A stretch of 64,000 nt of DNA from Sulfitobacter sediminilitoris (GCF_010667575.1 NZ_JAABNT010000015.1:23628-87627); one strand, 5' to 3'. Shown: positions 1 to 9,929, counted from the first letter of the stretch. Notes: a model not told the origin generated them from the sequence alone. A program made the numbers and translations.

Positions 1-1129
1 CTGTCGGGTTGGTCGGGTCGGCCGCATTGATCGAATCCAGTGTCATCTTGGCAAATGGCACTTCCTGATACTCCGCTGTTGCATACAGCGATGTCCGCGC
101 ACCCGGAGGAACGTTGGCCCAGCCTTCCTTGGCAGCGACAAGCTCAATGTAGTCTTTGGACGTGGCCCATTCGATGAACTGCTTGGCGGCGTCTTCTTTC
201 TGTGTGCCGGCAGGGATACCCAGCGCCCATGCCCAAAGCCAGTTGGCGCGTTTTTCAACACCATCCTTATTGGGTGCCAATGCAAAGCCAACCTTGTCAG
301 CCACAGTGGAATCGTTTGGGTTGGTCACGAAGGACGCCGCAACAGTCGCGTCGATCCACATGCCGCATTTGCCCTGCTGGAACAGCGACAGGTTTTCGTT
401 GAAGCCGTTGGTGGCGTAGCCTGCCGGGCCGGACTCGGCCATCATGTCGACAAAGAAGGTCAGTGCCTCTTTCCATTCGGGCTGATCAAATTGTGCAGTC
501 CAATCCTCATCGAACCAGCGCGCACCAAAGGAGTTGGCTGTCACGGTGATAAAGGCACCGCCCTCACCCCAACCAGCCTTGCCGCGCAGACAGATGCCGT
601 TGATATCGTTGTCGCGGTCCGTCATGGCAGCCGCAGCTTCGCGGATGAATTCCCATGTTGGGGCATCCGGCATCGTCATACCGGCCTTTTCCATAAGGTC
701 GGTCCGGTACATGATCATCGAGCTTTCGCCGTAGAATGGTGCGGCGTAAAGCGTACCGTCATGGCTCAGACCGTTGCGCATGGCAGGCAGGATGTCATCG
801 GCATCGTACTCCGCCGACAGACCGTCCAGCGGTACCAGCCAACCGTTGGCGCCCCAGATCGGCGTTTCGTACATACCGATGGTCATGATGTCGAACTGGC
901 CACCCTTGGTGGTGATGTCCGTGGTGACACGCTGGCGCAGCACGTTTTCCTCCAACGTCACCCACTCGACCTCGTGACCGGTCTTTGCGGTGAAATCATC
1001 CGTGTAACCTTGCATGCGGATCATGTCGCCGTTGTTCACTGTCGCAATGGTGATCGTTTCGGCGAGTGCGCCAGAAGCGGTGATCGTGGAAACCGCAGTG
1101 GCCGCACGAAGTGCGTTCCTCAAAGACAT
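1..1129 (-). CDS. smoE: Polyol (sorbitol/mannitol-type) ABC transporter substrate-binding protein, 3' end outside window
   Basis: Periplasmic solute-binding protein that would deliver a sugar alcohol to an ABC importer. The ATG at 1129 is preceded by a good ribosome binding site (GGGAGGA), and about 376 codons are visible before the reading frame leaves the window. A signal peptide of about 23 residues ends in GALA and the mature chain starts ETITIATVNNGDMIRMQ, which I recognise as typical of SmoE/MtlE proteins of Rhodobacteraceae. Further motifs such as FDIMTIGMYETPIWG and GGAFITV fit the family 1 solute-binding fold. The permease and ATPase genes would be expected further left. A LacI-type regulator lies upstream on the same strand, with a palindromic operator between the two genes. 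The sugar-binding family is certain; the exact polyol is inferred. Confidence 0.85.
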   Translation of the reverse strand, partial: MSLRNALRAATAVSTITASGALAETITIATVNNGDMIRMQGYTDDFTAKTGHEVEWVTLEENVLRQRVTTDITTKGGQFDIMTIGMYETPIWGANGWLVPLDGLSAEYDADDILPAMRNGLSHDGTLYAAPFYGESSMIMYRTDLMEKAGMTMPDAPTWEFIREAAAAMTDRDNDINGICLRGKAGWGEGGAFITVTANSFGARWFDEDWTAQFDQPEWKEALTFFVDMMAESGPAGYATNGFNENLSLFQQGKCGMWIDATVAASFVTNPNDSTVADKVGFALAPNKDGVEKRANWLWAWALGIPAGTQKEDAAKQFIEWATSKDYIELVAAKEGWANVPPGARTSLYATAEYQEVPFAKMTLDSINAADPTNPT

Positions 1130-1203
1130 CCGAATCCTCCCTAGTGTTGGATGTTATGTCGCCAAAGCCTAGAGGTTAATCTATCGTCGCGTCAATTAAT
1201 TAT

Positions 1204-1217
1204 TTTACGCGCGTAAA
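1204..1217. promoter_or_regulatory. LacI-family operator, perfect 14-bp palindrome
   Basis: TTTACGCGCGTAAA is a perfect inverted repeat centred on a CG step, as LacI-family operators usually are. It lies 75-88 bp upstream of the polyol-binding-protein start codon and just beyond the stop codon of the LacI-type gene, where that regulator could repress the transporter operon. Binding is inferred. Confidence 0.7.
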
Positions 1218-1238
1218 GTTATATCGATGTAAGGATGC

Positions 1239-2270
1239 TTACGCAGAATCGCGCATGATCAATCGTGCCGGGAAAAGTTGCTCGGTCCGACTATCCAGCC
1301 GTCCCCCGCTTTCGATGAGCTTGAAAAGGGTCGCCACGACCTCGTCCGATACCGCGCTATAGTCATGCGCGGCAGTTGTGAGCGACGGACAGGTGAACCG
1401 CGAAAATGGGTGGTCGTCGTGTGACGCAACGCGCAAGGCACAGTCATCGTTGCGTCCAACCTTGACGCCCATTTTATAACAAGCGGACAAAAGACCAATT
1501 GCCAGACGGTCGTTGCTGCACAGAACGGTATTGCTTGCAAATGCCCCCTCGATGAGGGCCTTCAGCGCCCCTTGCCGGCCAATCTCCTCAAATGCCCAAC
1601 CACTCCCCTTAATCGGAACGATGTGCGGCTCAAAGCCCAGACGGTCCATCATTTCGATATACGCCAGCCGACGTTTGTTGGCGTTGGGATTGGCCGGTGT
1701 TTTCATCTCGAAAAAGCAGGGCGGTTCCCCTGTGCGGGTCAGATATTCCACCGTTTGCGATACGAAACTGCGGTTGTCAGAACCAACAAAAGCCTCACCC
1801 AAGTCTTCGAGGTTGCTATCGAACAGGACGGTCGGCACGTCCTTGCAGAACGATTCGATCGCGCGTTTGTCGGACTGGCGGCCAAGCGGTGCCAAAAGAA
1901 CGCCAGCAGGCTTCAAAGACCGCAATGTGTCGAGGATATCGATCTCATAGCCGGGCTCACCTTGAGAATTGAAAAGGAATGGTGACAGGCCCGCCTCGAC
2001 GCAGCGCCGCTCGATCACCCGGACAATTTCAGCAAAGAAGGGGTCTGCAAGATAGGGCACGACGATGCCGACATTCTTGGTCAGCTTGCGATTCTGGTTC
2101 ATCGCAAAAATATTTGGGCGGTAGTTGTACTGCTCAAGCGCTGCCTCAATCCGCGCGCGCGTGGTTGGGCGCACGCTGGAAGGATCGTGGAAGTATTTTG
2201 ACACCGTCGGACGGGAGAGACCGCTGATCGCAGCGAAATCCTCCATATTCTTGATCTTTGTGTTCGTCAT
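1239..2270 (-). CDS. LacI-family transcriptional regulator
   Basis: A 343-residue repressor of the usual LacI length. Residues about 8-55 form the DNA-binding headpiece: helix-turn-helix with ISGLSRPTVSKYF, then the hinge helix region ending YNYRPN. The rest is a periplasmic-binding-protein-like effector domain (KNVGIVVPYLADPFFAEIV onward; NDRLAIGLL near the C-terminus). It is encoded just upstream of, and on the same strand as, the polyol ABC operon. The palindrome at 1204-1217 lies between them, so it is the likely local regulator responding to a sugar alcohol. The start codon at 2270 has only a weak ribosome binding site. Effector identity is not visible from the sequence. Confidence 0.9.
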   Translation of the reverse strand: MTNTKIKNMEDFAAISGLSRPTVSKYFHDPSSVRPTTRARIEAALEQYNYRPNIFAMNQNRKLTKNVGIVVPYLADPFFAEIVRVIERRCVEAGLSPFLFNSQGEPGYEIDILDTLRSLKPAGVLLAPLGRQSDKRAIESFCKDVPTVLFDSNLEDLGEAFVGSDNRSFVSQTVEYLTRTGEPPCFFEMKTPANPNANKRRLAYIEMMDRLGFEPHIVPIKGSGWAFEEIGRQGALKALIEGAFASNTVLCSNDRLAIGLLSACYKMGVKVGRNDDCALRVASHDDHPFSRFTCPSLTTAAHDYSAVSDEVVATLFKLIESGGRLDSRTEQLFPARLIMRDSA

Positions 2271-2408
2271 ATCGCGCTGTTCTTGCCTGAACCCTTGCAG
2301 TGGTATTGGGTCAGCCTAGAACTTTACATCATTTTTTGAAAGTTATCGCGCGGAAATTTTCCTTGATCAATTCGCACAAGTTCTGCCCGGCCCCTGTGGC
2401 ACATAGTG

Positions 2409-2669
2409 TTAACACTCGTCAATGCGACCTTTGACTTCGAAGGGAATGCAAATGTCCTGCTCAATCAGCCGAAAACCTGGATCGTTCATGAACATTGCGA
2501 CGTTTGCCATGCTGCCGGTTTCGAAATTATCGACGCAGATCACCTCATGTCCTTCGGCAAGAAACCGACTGCAGAGATGCGAGCCAATAAAACCTGCGCC
2601 TCCGGCAACCAGAATGACTTTCTTCTTGCCTGTGCCAACGCGTGGTTGATTTGAGGTGACCGTTCTCAC
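2409..2669 (-). pseudogene. Remnant of an NAD-dependent sugar epimerase/dehydratase (UDP-glucuronate decarboxylase-like)
   Basis: This 86-codon frame begins with a GTG preceded by GGGGG and encodes the Rossmann dinucleotide-binding start of an extended SDR: VILVAGGAGFIGSHLC (GxxGxxG), an acidic residue at the second strand (VDNFETG), then FRLIEQDI. It stops at a TAA after KGRIDEC, where intact family members continue to more than 300 residues with the YxxxK catalytic motif. The rest of the enzyme is not found downstream, so this is a truncated and probably non-functional gene. Intact relatives make nucleotide sugars for surface polysaccharide. Confidence 0.7.
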
Positions 2670-3235
2670 CGTTATCTATTCCCCCAAGATGAAGAAATCC
2701 GTTTTCGCAAATAGAAATCAGGTGCGTCAGAAAACAGCATTTGAACTTTGAATGTTCAGCGTGAGAAGCGCCAATTTCGCACTGGAAGAATATCCAATTA
2801 GCGCCTCCTGAATACGAATAATCACTCCAAACATCATAAAATGTCAATGATTTCAGCTTTTTGTGCTGAACACATCGATTCGCTACAGCATGTGGTACAT
2901 TGATTAATATCAATTCCCGATATTCCCCTAAGGGTTGAAAATAGAACGTTTATAGATTGTATTGAGCGCACCATTTCTACCCTAGCTATACGATTGAAAA
3001 TAGCACGAGCGTGACTTGGAAGCGATTCGCAGGCCTTTCATGCTTTTATCAGCGTCTTGCAATACCGGATCGAAGCACGGTGATCATCCTGGATACCTTC
3101 AATAGACAAACGCGGTCAGATTGCGGCTCGCCGATGCTCCACTACGTCCAGCGTCGGTTCTGGAAACCGGGGTCACATCCCAAGTCTACGCGCATTTGAG
3201 GCCTACGAATTGCCGCTCAATTCGCCCCATGAACC
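2670..3235. other. Intergenic stretch with no recognisable gene
   Basis: About 570 bp between the epimerase remnant and the fumarase stop codon. The left half is clearly more AT-rich than its surroundings. No frame here gave a recognisable protein, and no clear RNA or terminator was seen. It may be decayed DNA belonging with the epimerase remnant. Confidence 0.5.
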
Positions 3236-4726
3236 TCATCCGCGCCGCCAGCGTGCCGGACCCATTTCATGGATCGATCTGCCTTCGGTATCCACCGCCA
3301 CTGTCACCGGCATGTCTTCGACCTGCAATTCATAGATCGCTTCCATCCCAAGGTCCTGAAACGCAACAGGCTTTGACGCCTTGATGGCCTTGGATACCAG
3401 ATATGCGGCACCCCCCACCGCTATCAGATACACCGCACCATGCGCCCTGATTGCATCAATGGCCTGCGCGCCCCTTTCGGCCTTGCCAACCATCAGTTTC
3501 AGCCCGGTCTGACTCAGGATTTGATCGGTGAACTTGTCCATCCGGGTGGAAGTCGTTGGCCCGGCTGGTCCGATAACCTCACCCCGCACCGGATCGACCG
3601 GACCCACATAATAAATTGCGCGATCCTTCAGATCGACCGGTAAAGGCTCACCACGGTTCAGCATCTCGACCATGCGCTTGTGTGCCGCGTCCCGCCCGGT
3701 GTAGAGCGTTCCATGCAACAGAACAGTCTGTCCCGGTTTTAGCTCCGCCAAGGTCTCATAGTTCAGACTGTTCAGATCAAGTTTCAGCGCATCAGGCGTT
3801 TTCAGCTCGATATCGCTGGGCCACAGCGACAGGTCAGGCGGGTCAAGCACGGCAGGTCCGCTGCCATCCAACGTGAAATGCAAATGTCGGGTCGCTGCGC
3901 AGTTGGGAATCAGCGCAACGGGCAGCGACGCCGCATGCGTCGGGAAGTGAGCGATCTTCACGTCAAGAACAGTGGTCACGCCGCCCAACCCTTGCGCGCC
4001 AATGCCCAGCGCATTTACGCGGTCGAGTATTTCAAGCCGCATCTCCTCGACAAGGTTCTGAGGTCCTCGCTCGCGAAGCGATGTGATATCAATAGGTTCG
4101 TTCAACACAGACTTGGCCATAGCCATGCATTTGTCGACCGACCCACCTACACCAATCCCCAGAATACCGGGCGGACACCAACCCGCGCCCAATCCCTTGA
4201 CCGTTTCCACCACCCAATCCACGATTGAATCCGACGGATTCAACATCACGAACTTGGATTTGTTCTCGGAACCGCCTCCTTTGGCCGACACGGTGATGTC
4301 GACCTTGTCGCCCGCCACCATGCTCACCTGAACCATCGCCGGTGTGTTGTCGCCCGTGTTCTTGCGTGCACCCAGCGGGTCAGCCACGACAGAGGCGCGC
4401 AACGGATTCTCGTCAAGCAGATAGGCACGCCGCGCCCCTTCATCGATGATCTCCTGAAGCGGACGCCGCCAATTCAGCTTGGCCTCGACACCCACATCAA
4501 CAAAGACGTTCACCGTGCCGGTGTCCTGACAAATCGGCCGATGCCCCAATGCGCACATTCTCGAATTCACAAGGATCTGTGCCATCGCCTGTTTCGCACC
4601 GGGGCTTTCCTCGCGGCCATAGGCATCGGTCATCGCTGCGATGAAGTCTGGCGGGTGATAATAGGAAATGTACTGCAGAGCATCCGCGACACTATCGATG
4701 ACATGCTCTTCTGTAATGACCGCCAT
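3236..4726 (-). CDS. Class I (iron-sulfur) fumarate hydratase
   Basis: A 496-residue enzyme of the oxygen-sensitive [4Fe-4S] fumarase family, which interconverts fumarate and (S)-malate in the citric acid cycle. It contains both halves of the family fused: the N-terminal alpha part with PICQDTGTVNVF (Cys66), GWCPPGILGIGVGG (Cys184) and IPNCAATRHLHF (Cys276), whose three cysteines match the expected cluster ligands, and the C-terminal beta part with GPAGPTTSTRMDKFTDQ. Length agrees with single-chain class I fumarases. It is divergent from the RND efflux operon that starts at 4887. Tartrate dehydratase or mesaconase activity cannot be excluded, since these share the fold. Confidence 0.9.
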   Translation of the reverse strand: MAVITEEHVIDSVADALQYISYYHPPDFIAAMTDAYGREESPGAKQAMAQILVNSRMCALGHRPICQDTGTVNVFVDVGVEAKLNWRRPLQEIIDEGARRAYLLDENPLRASVVADPLGARKNTGDNTPAMVQVSMVAGDKVDITVSAKGGGSENKSKFVMLNPSDSIVDWVVETVKGLGAGWCPPGILGIGVGGSVDKCMAMAKSVLNEPIDITSLRERGPQNLVEEMRLEILDRVNALGIGAQGLGGVTTVLDVKIAHFPTHAASLPVALIPNCAATRHLHFTLDGSGPAVLDPPDLSLWPSDIELKTPDALKLDLNSLNYETLAELKPGQTVLLHGTLYTGRDAAHKRMVEMLNRGEPLPVDLKDRAIYYVGPVDPVRGEVIGPAGPTTSTRMDKFTDQILSQTGLKLMVGKAERGAQAIDAIRAHGAVYLIAVGGAAYLVSKAIKASKPVAFQDLGMEAIYELQVEDMPVTVAVDTEGRSIHEMGPARWRRG

Positions 4727-4886
4727 ATTCGACTGCCTCTCTTTTTTATTCCTTACACCGCAGAATAGAATGTATCGTCTGTACTGTCATTGGCTGCTGC
4801 CTTCGATAGAAACCTTTCTGGTATTGGCTGGAAAAGCGCTATCTTTTGTCCTGCGGCATCGGGCCGCTTCAGATAAGGGTCCTGCC

Positions 4887-6053
4887 ATGCGTGGCATCAG
4901 CTTCATTACAGCAACGTTCGTCTTCGCGTTCTGCGCCCAGATACTGGCGGCTCAGGGCCGTCCGGCTGGTGTTGTGACAGAAATTGTTGAAACCAAATTC
5001 ATGGCCGAAACTGTCACCGTCTTTGGCGAAATCGTAACGGGCCGCGAAAGTGCGGTTGCCGCCCGGGTGGCCGGTGTGGCAGAAAGCGTTCCCTTGCGCG
5101 TGGGTGATCTGGTGTCTGCGGGTGATGTACTTGCCCAACTGGACACTGAATTATTAACCATCGAGGTAGATCAGTCGCGGGCAGAAATTGATATCGCCAA
5201 GGCAGGGCTCACGGTCGCCGATGCGCAGTTAGAGCGGACGGACAAAGCGCTCAGGCGGGCTGAGACCCTGAAAGCAAACTCAACCATTCCTCAGGCGCAG
5301 TTTGACGAACGCACAAGTGACTATGCCGTTGCACTGGGCAACCAACAGCAGGCCAGTGCCCGCGTCAGAGCCGCCGAAAATGCGCTGAAACAGGCAGAGT
5401 ACCGATTAAATAACGCGACTGTCCGCGCGCCTTTTGACGCCATCGTGCTGCAGGTCACAACAGAAAAAGGGCAGTTCATCGCTGCTGGCAGTCAGGTCGC
5501 AACCCTATTGGATCAAAGCGCCATGGAGGTTGAGGCAAACGTGCCCGCCCGCTTTATCAGCGCGTTGCGACCGGCGCAAAGTGTCGAGGCGCGCACTGAC
5601 ACAGGTGGCGCGCTGGGGTTGGAGCTTCGGGCGATCTTGCCGACTGAATTTTCAGCAACACGCACCCGGCCTGTGAGGTTCACGATCACCAGCCCCGACG
5701 CAAGCGTTGCGGTAGGTCAGACAGTTACGCTCGAAATCCCGGTCAGCGCCCCGAACGAGGTATTGGTGGTGCCAAAAGATGCACTTGTGCAGGCACAGGG
5801 TGGCTGGAGCGTTTTTGTCAACGCAGAAGGCAAAGCCCAGCCCCGCACTGTTGAGATTGGGGCCGCCCTTGAAGGCGGTTTCGCCGTGCTTTCAGGCCTA
5901 TCCGCTGGCGATGAGGTTGTCGTGCGCGGAAACGAACGCCTGCGTCCCGGGCAGGATATTGCCCCATCTGGGGCACGCCCAGCTGCTGCGAACGGCACAC
6001 CTGCAGCAACAGGTGCCGCCGCAGATGACACGCCCTCGCAGGGCCAGGATTAA
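4887..6053 (+). CDS. RND efflux periplasmic adaptor (membrane fusion protein)
   Basis: A 388-residue HlyD/AcrA-type adaptor linking an inner-membrane RND pump to an outer-membrane channel. The chosen ATG at 4887 follows an AAGGGT site and gives a clean signal peptide (MRGISFITATFVFAFCAQIL...AQG); an upstream in-frame ATG at 4668 would reach back across the divergent promoter into the fumarase gene. The order is: first lipoyl half (ESAVAARVAGVAESVPLRVG), a coiled-coil hairpin rich in Ala, Glu and Gln (about residues 85-165), second lipoyl half (ATVRAPFDAIV), beta-barrel, and a low-complexity Ala/Gly/Thr tail. The pump gene follows 5 bp later. No outer-membrane factor gene or local regulator is visible, so a shared TolC-type channel is presumed. 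Confidence 0.9.
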   Translation: MRGISFITATFVFAFCAQILAAQGRPAGVVTEIVETKFMAETVTVFGEIVTGRESAVAARVAGVAESVPLRVGDLVSAGDVLAQLDTELLTIEVDQSRAEIDIAKAGLTVADAQLERTDKALRRAETLKANSTIPQAQFDERTSDYAVALGNQQQASARVRAAENALKQAEYRLNNATVRAPFDAIVLQVTTEKGQFIAAGSQVATLLDQSAMEVEANVPARFISALRPAQSVEARTDTGGALGLELRAILPTEFSATRTRPVRFTITSPDASVAVGQTVTLEIPVSAPNEVLVVPKDALVQAQGGWSVFVNAEGKAQPRTVEIGAALEGGFAVLSGLSAGDEVVVRGNERLRPGQDIAPSGARPAAANGTPAATGAAADDTPSQGQD

Positions 6054-6058
6054 CTGAA

Positions 6059-9000
6059 ATGGACCCAATCCGCGCCGCCATCGAACGCCCCATCGCCGTG
6101 ATTGCCATCGTGATCATGGCTGTTCTTTTTGGCATTCTCGCTCTCACGCGCATCCCGGTCCAGCTTGCCCCGGATGTCCGCAAGCCAGTTGTGGTGGTTG
6201 AAACCAACTGGCCCGGTGCCGCCCCGGCAGAAATTGAACGCGAAATCATCAATCCGCAAGAAGACGCGTTCCGTGGCCTGGAAGGGCTTGAGATCATGTC
6301 CAGCCGTGCCCGAACAGGCCGCGCATCCGTCACGATGGAGTTCGCGGTTGGCTCTGACATGGGTGACATCCTTTTGCTGGTTTCTAACCGCCTTGAGCGG
6401 GTTGGCGGATACCCAAGCGAAGCGGGCGAGCCCACGCTGAATACATCCGGCTCAGACGACAGCCCAATTGCCTGGGTCATGGTGCGTGCCACCGCTGACA
6501 CAGCAAGAGCGCTGCCCGAATACGGGGATTTCATCGAAGACGTTGTCAAGGAACGGCTTGAGCGGGTCGATGGTGTCTCGACCGTCAATGTCTTTGGTGG
6601 CGTTTCCCGCGAATTACAGATTGTCATCAAGCCCGAGGAACTGGCCCGCTTTGGCCTGACCATCCCTGCCGTCGTGGCGCGGCTGCGGGCCGAGAATGTC
6701 AGCCTGTCCGCAGGCGATGTAGAAGAAGGCAAGCGCCGTTACGTGGTACGTGCGGATGGCAACCTGAACACCGTCGCGGCAATCGAAAGCGTTGTCCTGC
6801 GCAGCGAAAGCCAGGGCCGCTCGGGCGCGCTGGGACGGGTCCGCGTCGCAGACGTGGCGCAGGTCGCCTTCGCCTACAAGGACAAGACAACCCGCCTGCG
6901 CTTTCGCGGCGAGCCAGCACTGGCCTTCAACATTGTCCGGGAACAGGGCGCCAATGTGATCACCACCATGGCCGAAGTGAAAGAGGTGATCGAAGAGCTC
7001 AAGGCAGGTCCTGTCGCAGCCAATAACCTCCAACTTGAACAGGTCTATGATGAGACGATCTATATCGAAGGGGCGATTGATCTGGTCACTCAGAACATCT
7101 GGATCGGCGGACTGCTGGCAGCGGGTGTCCTGCTGATCTTCTTGCGCAGCCCGCGCGCTACGCTTGTGATCAGCATGGCTATCCCAGTGTCAATCGTGGC
7201 GACCTTTGTGGCCATGGCCGCGACGGGGCGCACACTGAACGTTATTTCGCTTGCTGGAATCGCGTTTGCCGTAGGCATGATTGTGGACGCCGCGATCGTT
7301 GTGCTTGAGAACATCTACCGATTGCGTGAGCAGGGCAAATCAAGGCGAGAGGCCGCCTACATCGGTGCAAAGCAAGTCTGGGGTGCAATCCTTGTCTCGG
7401 CTCTGACCACGGTACTCGTTTTCATCCCGATCCTTGTCATGCAACTGGAAGCAGGCCAGCTTTTCCGGGATATCGCTGTCGCAATATCGGTCTCGGTTCT
7501 GCTTTCCCTGATTGTGGCAGTTACCGTCATACCCGCTCTGTCCAGTCGCTTGCTGAAAGAAGGCAAGACCAGCACTTTCCCCCTGCCCGGCATCGATCAT
7601 TTCGGGCGCGGTTTCAGCTGGCTGATCATGGCCTACGTACGCCTTACGGTACGTTTCCGCGTCGCTGGGCTAATCACGGTTGCGGCCATCGCGACGGGGG
7701 CCAGCCTTGCCGCGTGGGCTTTTCTGCCGAAGCTTGAGTATCTGCCCGAAGGCAACCGCAACCTCGTCTTCGGGCTGATTATCCCACCGCCGGGCTATAA
7801 TCTGGACACGACAGAAACCATCGCCCAGCGCATCGAAGCAGTGGCCGAACCAATGTGGCAGGCCCGCCCGGCGACCGAGACCGCAGATGGCCGTCCCGCG
7901 CTCAACTCCTTCTTTTTTGTGGCCACCCCGGGCAACAGCTTTGTCGGGGCCGCCGCCGTCGATGGCACCCGCGTGGCCGAAGTAATCCCGATCCTGTCGC
8001 GCCCGATCTTTGCAGAACCGGGCACCTTTGGTTTCATGACACAGCCTTCGCTTTTTGGGCGGGGTGTTGGTGGGGGCCGTACTATCGAACTGAATATCTC
8101 TGGTGATGAACTGGAGGACATCCTGAGTGTGGCAGGTCGTGCTGCGGGTATTGTTGGCCGGCTGCTGCCCCGATCAGAGGGCCACCAGTTTCGACCCATT
8201 CCCGGCCTTGAACTGGGCGCGCCTGAATTGCGGCTGATACCTGATCGCGTGCGATTGGCAGATGCCGGGTTGTCCACCCAAGACCTTGCCGCCACGGTGG
8301 ATGCCTATAACGACGGGCTGCGCGTTGCCGAAATCAACGTGGGCAATCGGCGGCTGGACTTGACCCTCAAGGGCGACAGCGCCGCGCTGCGGGGTCAACG
8401 CACCCAAGACGTGGGTTCTTTCCCGGTTGTCACCCCATCAGGTCAGATCGTGCCGACGTCCGAACTGGCCGAGGTTCGCGTGACGGCTGGGCCAACTGAA
8501 ATCCGCCACCTCGAACGCCTGCGCACCATTACATTGGAGGTGCGCCCATCGGACGCCCTCCCCCTCGAAGCCGCGGTTGAGCTGCTGGAAACCGAAGTCA
8601 TTGCCGCGCTGGCGGATCAGGGCCTGCCGCCGGGTGTGCGCCTGTCTGTATCCGGTACCGCCGATCAGCTGTCCCAGACATGGAACGCCATCCAGATCAA
8701 TTTGGCCGTTGCCATGGTGATCGTATTTCTGGTGATGGCAATCCTGTTTGAATCCTTCCTTCTGCCACTGGTCGTTATGATTTCCGTCCCTGTCGCTGCT
8801 GCAGGAGGCGTGGGCGGTCTTGTTGTACTCAACCTCGTCGGAACGCAGCCGCTTGATATGCTGACGCTGCTGGGCTTTGTCATTCTGGTGGGGATCGTGG
8901 TAAACAACGCGATCCTGATCGTACACCAAACGCTGTATCATCTGCGTGACGATGGCATGGAACCGGTCGCTGCCATCGAAGAAGCCACGCGCAACCGTAT

Positions 9001-9229
9001 CCGCCCGATCTTTATGTCCACGCTCACGTCAATTTGCGGAATGCTGCCGCTCGTCCTGTTCCCCGGTGCAGGATCGGAACTTTATCGCGGGTTGGGCGCT
9101 GTTGTGGTTGGTGGGCTTTCTATGTCTGCGTTTCTGACGCTTCTGACGGTCCCCCCGCTGTTGCGACTTGTGCTGTCAGCGCGACCGGCGGAAGCCGAAG
9201 CAGGTCCGACACCCGTTGCGGCAGAGTGA
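6059..9229 (+). CDS. RND-family multidrug efflux transporter (AcrB/HAE1 type)
   Basis: A 1056-residue inner-membrane proton-driven pump of normal RND length. It has an N-terminal membrane helix (IRAAIERPIAVIAIVIMAV), a first periplasmic porter domain, the helix bundle with GIAFAVGMIVDAAIVVLEN, a second periplasmic domain, and a second helix bundle ending in LLTVPPLLRLVL. The proton-relay position is Asp410 followed by Ala, where AcrB has two aspartates; variation at the second position is common in the wider HAE1 group. The gene starts 5 bp after the adaptor gene and forms an operon with it. Its stop codon abuts the truncated end of a convergent sugar permease pseudogene. Substrates cannot be read from sequence. 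Confidence 0.93.
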   Translation: MDPIRAAIERPIAVIAIVIMAVLFGILALTRIPVQLAPDVRKPVVVVETNWPGAAPAEIEREIINPQEDAFRGLEGLEIMSSRARTGRASVTMEFAVGSDMGDILLLVSNRLERVGGYPSEAGEPTLNTSGSDDSPIAWVMVRATADTARALPEYGDFIEDVVKERLERVDGVSTVNVFGGVSRELQIVIKPEELARFGLTIPAVVARLRAENVSLSAGDVEEGKRRYVVRADGNLNTVAAIESVVLRSESQGRSGALGRVRVADVAQVAFAYKDKTTRLRFRGEPALAFNIVREQGANVITTMAEVKEVIEELKAGPVAANNLQLEQVYDETIYIEGAIDLVTQNIWIGGLLAAGVLLIFLRSPRATLVISMAIPVSIVATFVAMAATGRTLNVISLAGIAFAVGMIVDAAIVVLENIYRLREQGKSRREAAYIGAKQVWGAILVSALTTVLVFIPILVMQLEAGQLFRDIAVAISVSVLLSLIVAVTVIPALSSRLLKEGKTSTFPLPGIDHFGRGFSWLIMAYVRLTVRFRVAGLITVAAIATGASLAAWAFLPKLEYLPEGNRNLVFGLIIPPPGYNLDTTETIAQRIEAVAEPMWQARPATETADGRPALNSFFFVATPGNSFVGAAAVDGTRVAEVIPILSRPIFAEPGTFGFMTQPSLFGRGVGGGRTIELNISGDELEDILSVAGRAAGIVGRLLPRSEGHQFRPIPGLELGAPELRLIPDRVRLADAGLSTQDLAATVDAYNDGLRVAEINVGNRRLDLTLKGDSAALRGQRTQDVGSFPVVTPSGQIVPTSELAEVRVTAGPTEIRHLERLRTITLEVRPSDALPLEAAVELLETEVIAALADQGLPPGVRLSVSGTADQLSQTWNAIQINLAVAMVIVFLVMAILFESFLLPLVVMISVPVAAAGGVGGLVVLNLVGTQPLDMLTLLGFVILVGIVVNNAILIVHQTLYHLRDDGMEPVAAIEEATRNRIRPIFMSTLTSICGMLPLVLFPGAGSELYRGLGAVVVGGLSMSAFLTLLTVPPLLRLVLSARPAEAEAGPTPVAAE

Positions 9230-9237
9230 GCGCGCAC

Positions 9238-9837
9238 AAGACAGATCAGCGTCACGAAAGGCGTCCACATCCACGTATCCACGATCACGATAGACCATGG
9301 CGCCAGATCAACAGACCCCAGCATTTCAATGCTCGACGGATCCTTGTCAGTGAAAAACGCGAAAATATTGTTAAACAGTCCGATCTGCGGCCGGTACAGG
9401 AATTTCCAGAAGTTGCCGACGACGGCGGGTGACAACATCATCGGCAGCACAATAATTGTCGTCCACAGATCGTTGCCCTTAAACTTCTTGTTCATGAGAT
9501 ATGCCAGCGCGAAGCCGATCAGCACCTAAAAGAAAATCGTCCAGAACAGGAAATGCGCCGTCGCCTGCATGTTCAGCCAGATGTCGGTATCGCTCAGGAT
9601 GTGCTCGTTGTTGCGCAGTCCAACCCACTCTGGCTCACGATTCAAACGGTTGGCTTCGAAGTTGGTAAAGCTCTGCCGGATCGTCCAGATCAGCGGAAAG
9701 ATACTGATCGCCAGCAGCAGGAAAATCGTGGGGCCAACGAAGATCCACGCAATCGCGCGGTCGCTGAGACCTTTGATCTTGCACGCCACACGGGATGGCG
9801 TGGCCTTGGCGGCAATCGTGGCAGGGGTGTCCGACAT
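9238..9837 (-). pseudogene. Sugar ABC transporter permease (MalF/UgpA type), nonsense-mutated and 3'-truncated
   Basis: The frame encodes the N-terminal part of a carbohydrate permease: SDRAIAWIFVGPTIFLLLAI (first membrane helix), EWVGLRNNEHIL, then FLFWTIFF, where a TAG at 9526-9528 interrupts it. The same frame continues directly with VLIGFALAYLMNKKFKG and FVTLICL. Relatives have glutamine at the stop position, so CAG to TAG is the likely change. After about 9238 the frame loses all similarity to the family and runs into the RND pump gene. The conserved EAA cytoplasmic loop is therefore missing and the protein cannot work. It lies downstream of a decayed binding-protein gene of the same operon. 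Confidence 0.88.
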
Positions 9838-9902
9838 AAAGACGCAGCTTCCTTGGGGTCAGGCGGAATCAGTCCCGCCCGACCAATAAAGAAAAGGGGG
9901 TG

Positions 9903-9920
9903 GGCGGGGTTTTCCCCGCC
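9903..9920 (-). terminator. Hairpin between binding-protein and permease pseudogenes
   Basis: GGCGGGG-TTTT-CCCCGCC forms a perfect 7-bp stem. On the minus strand it is followed by a C/T-rich stretch ending in TTTTC. It sits just after the binding-protein stop codon, a usual place for a stabilising or attenuating hairpin that favours binding-protein mRNA over permease mRNA. Confidence 0.6.
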
Positions 9921-9929
9921 TCGCGCTGG

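Noticed and set aside
8438..8941. Minus-strand frame opposite the RND pump
   Set aside because: His/Gln/Asp-rich composition without family features; it lies antisense to conserved membrane helices.
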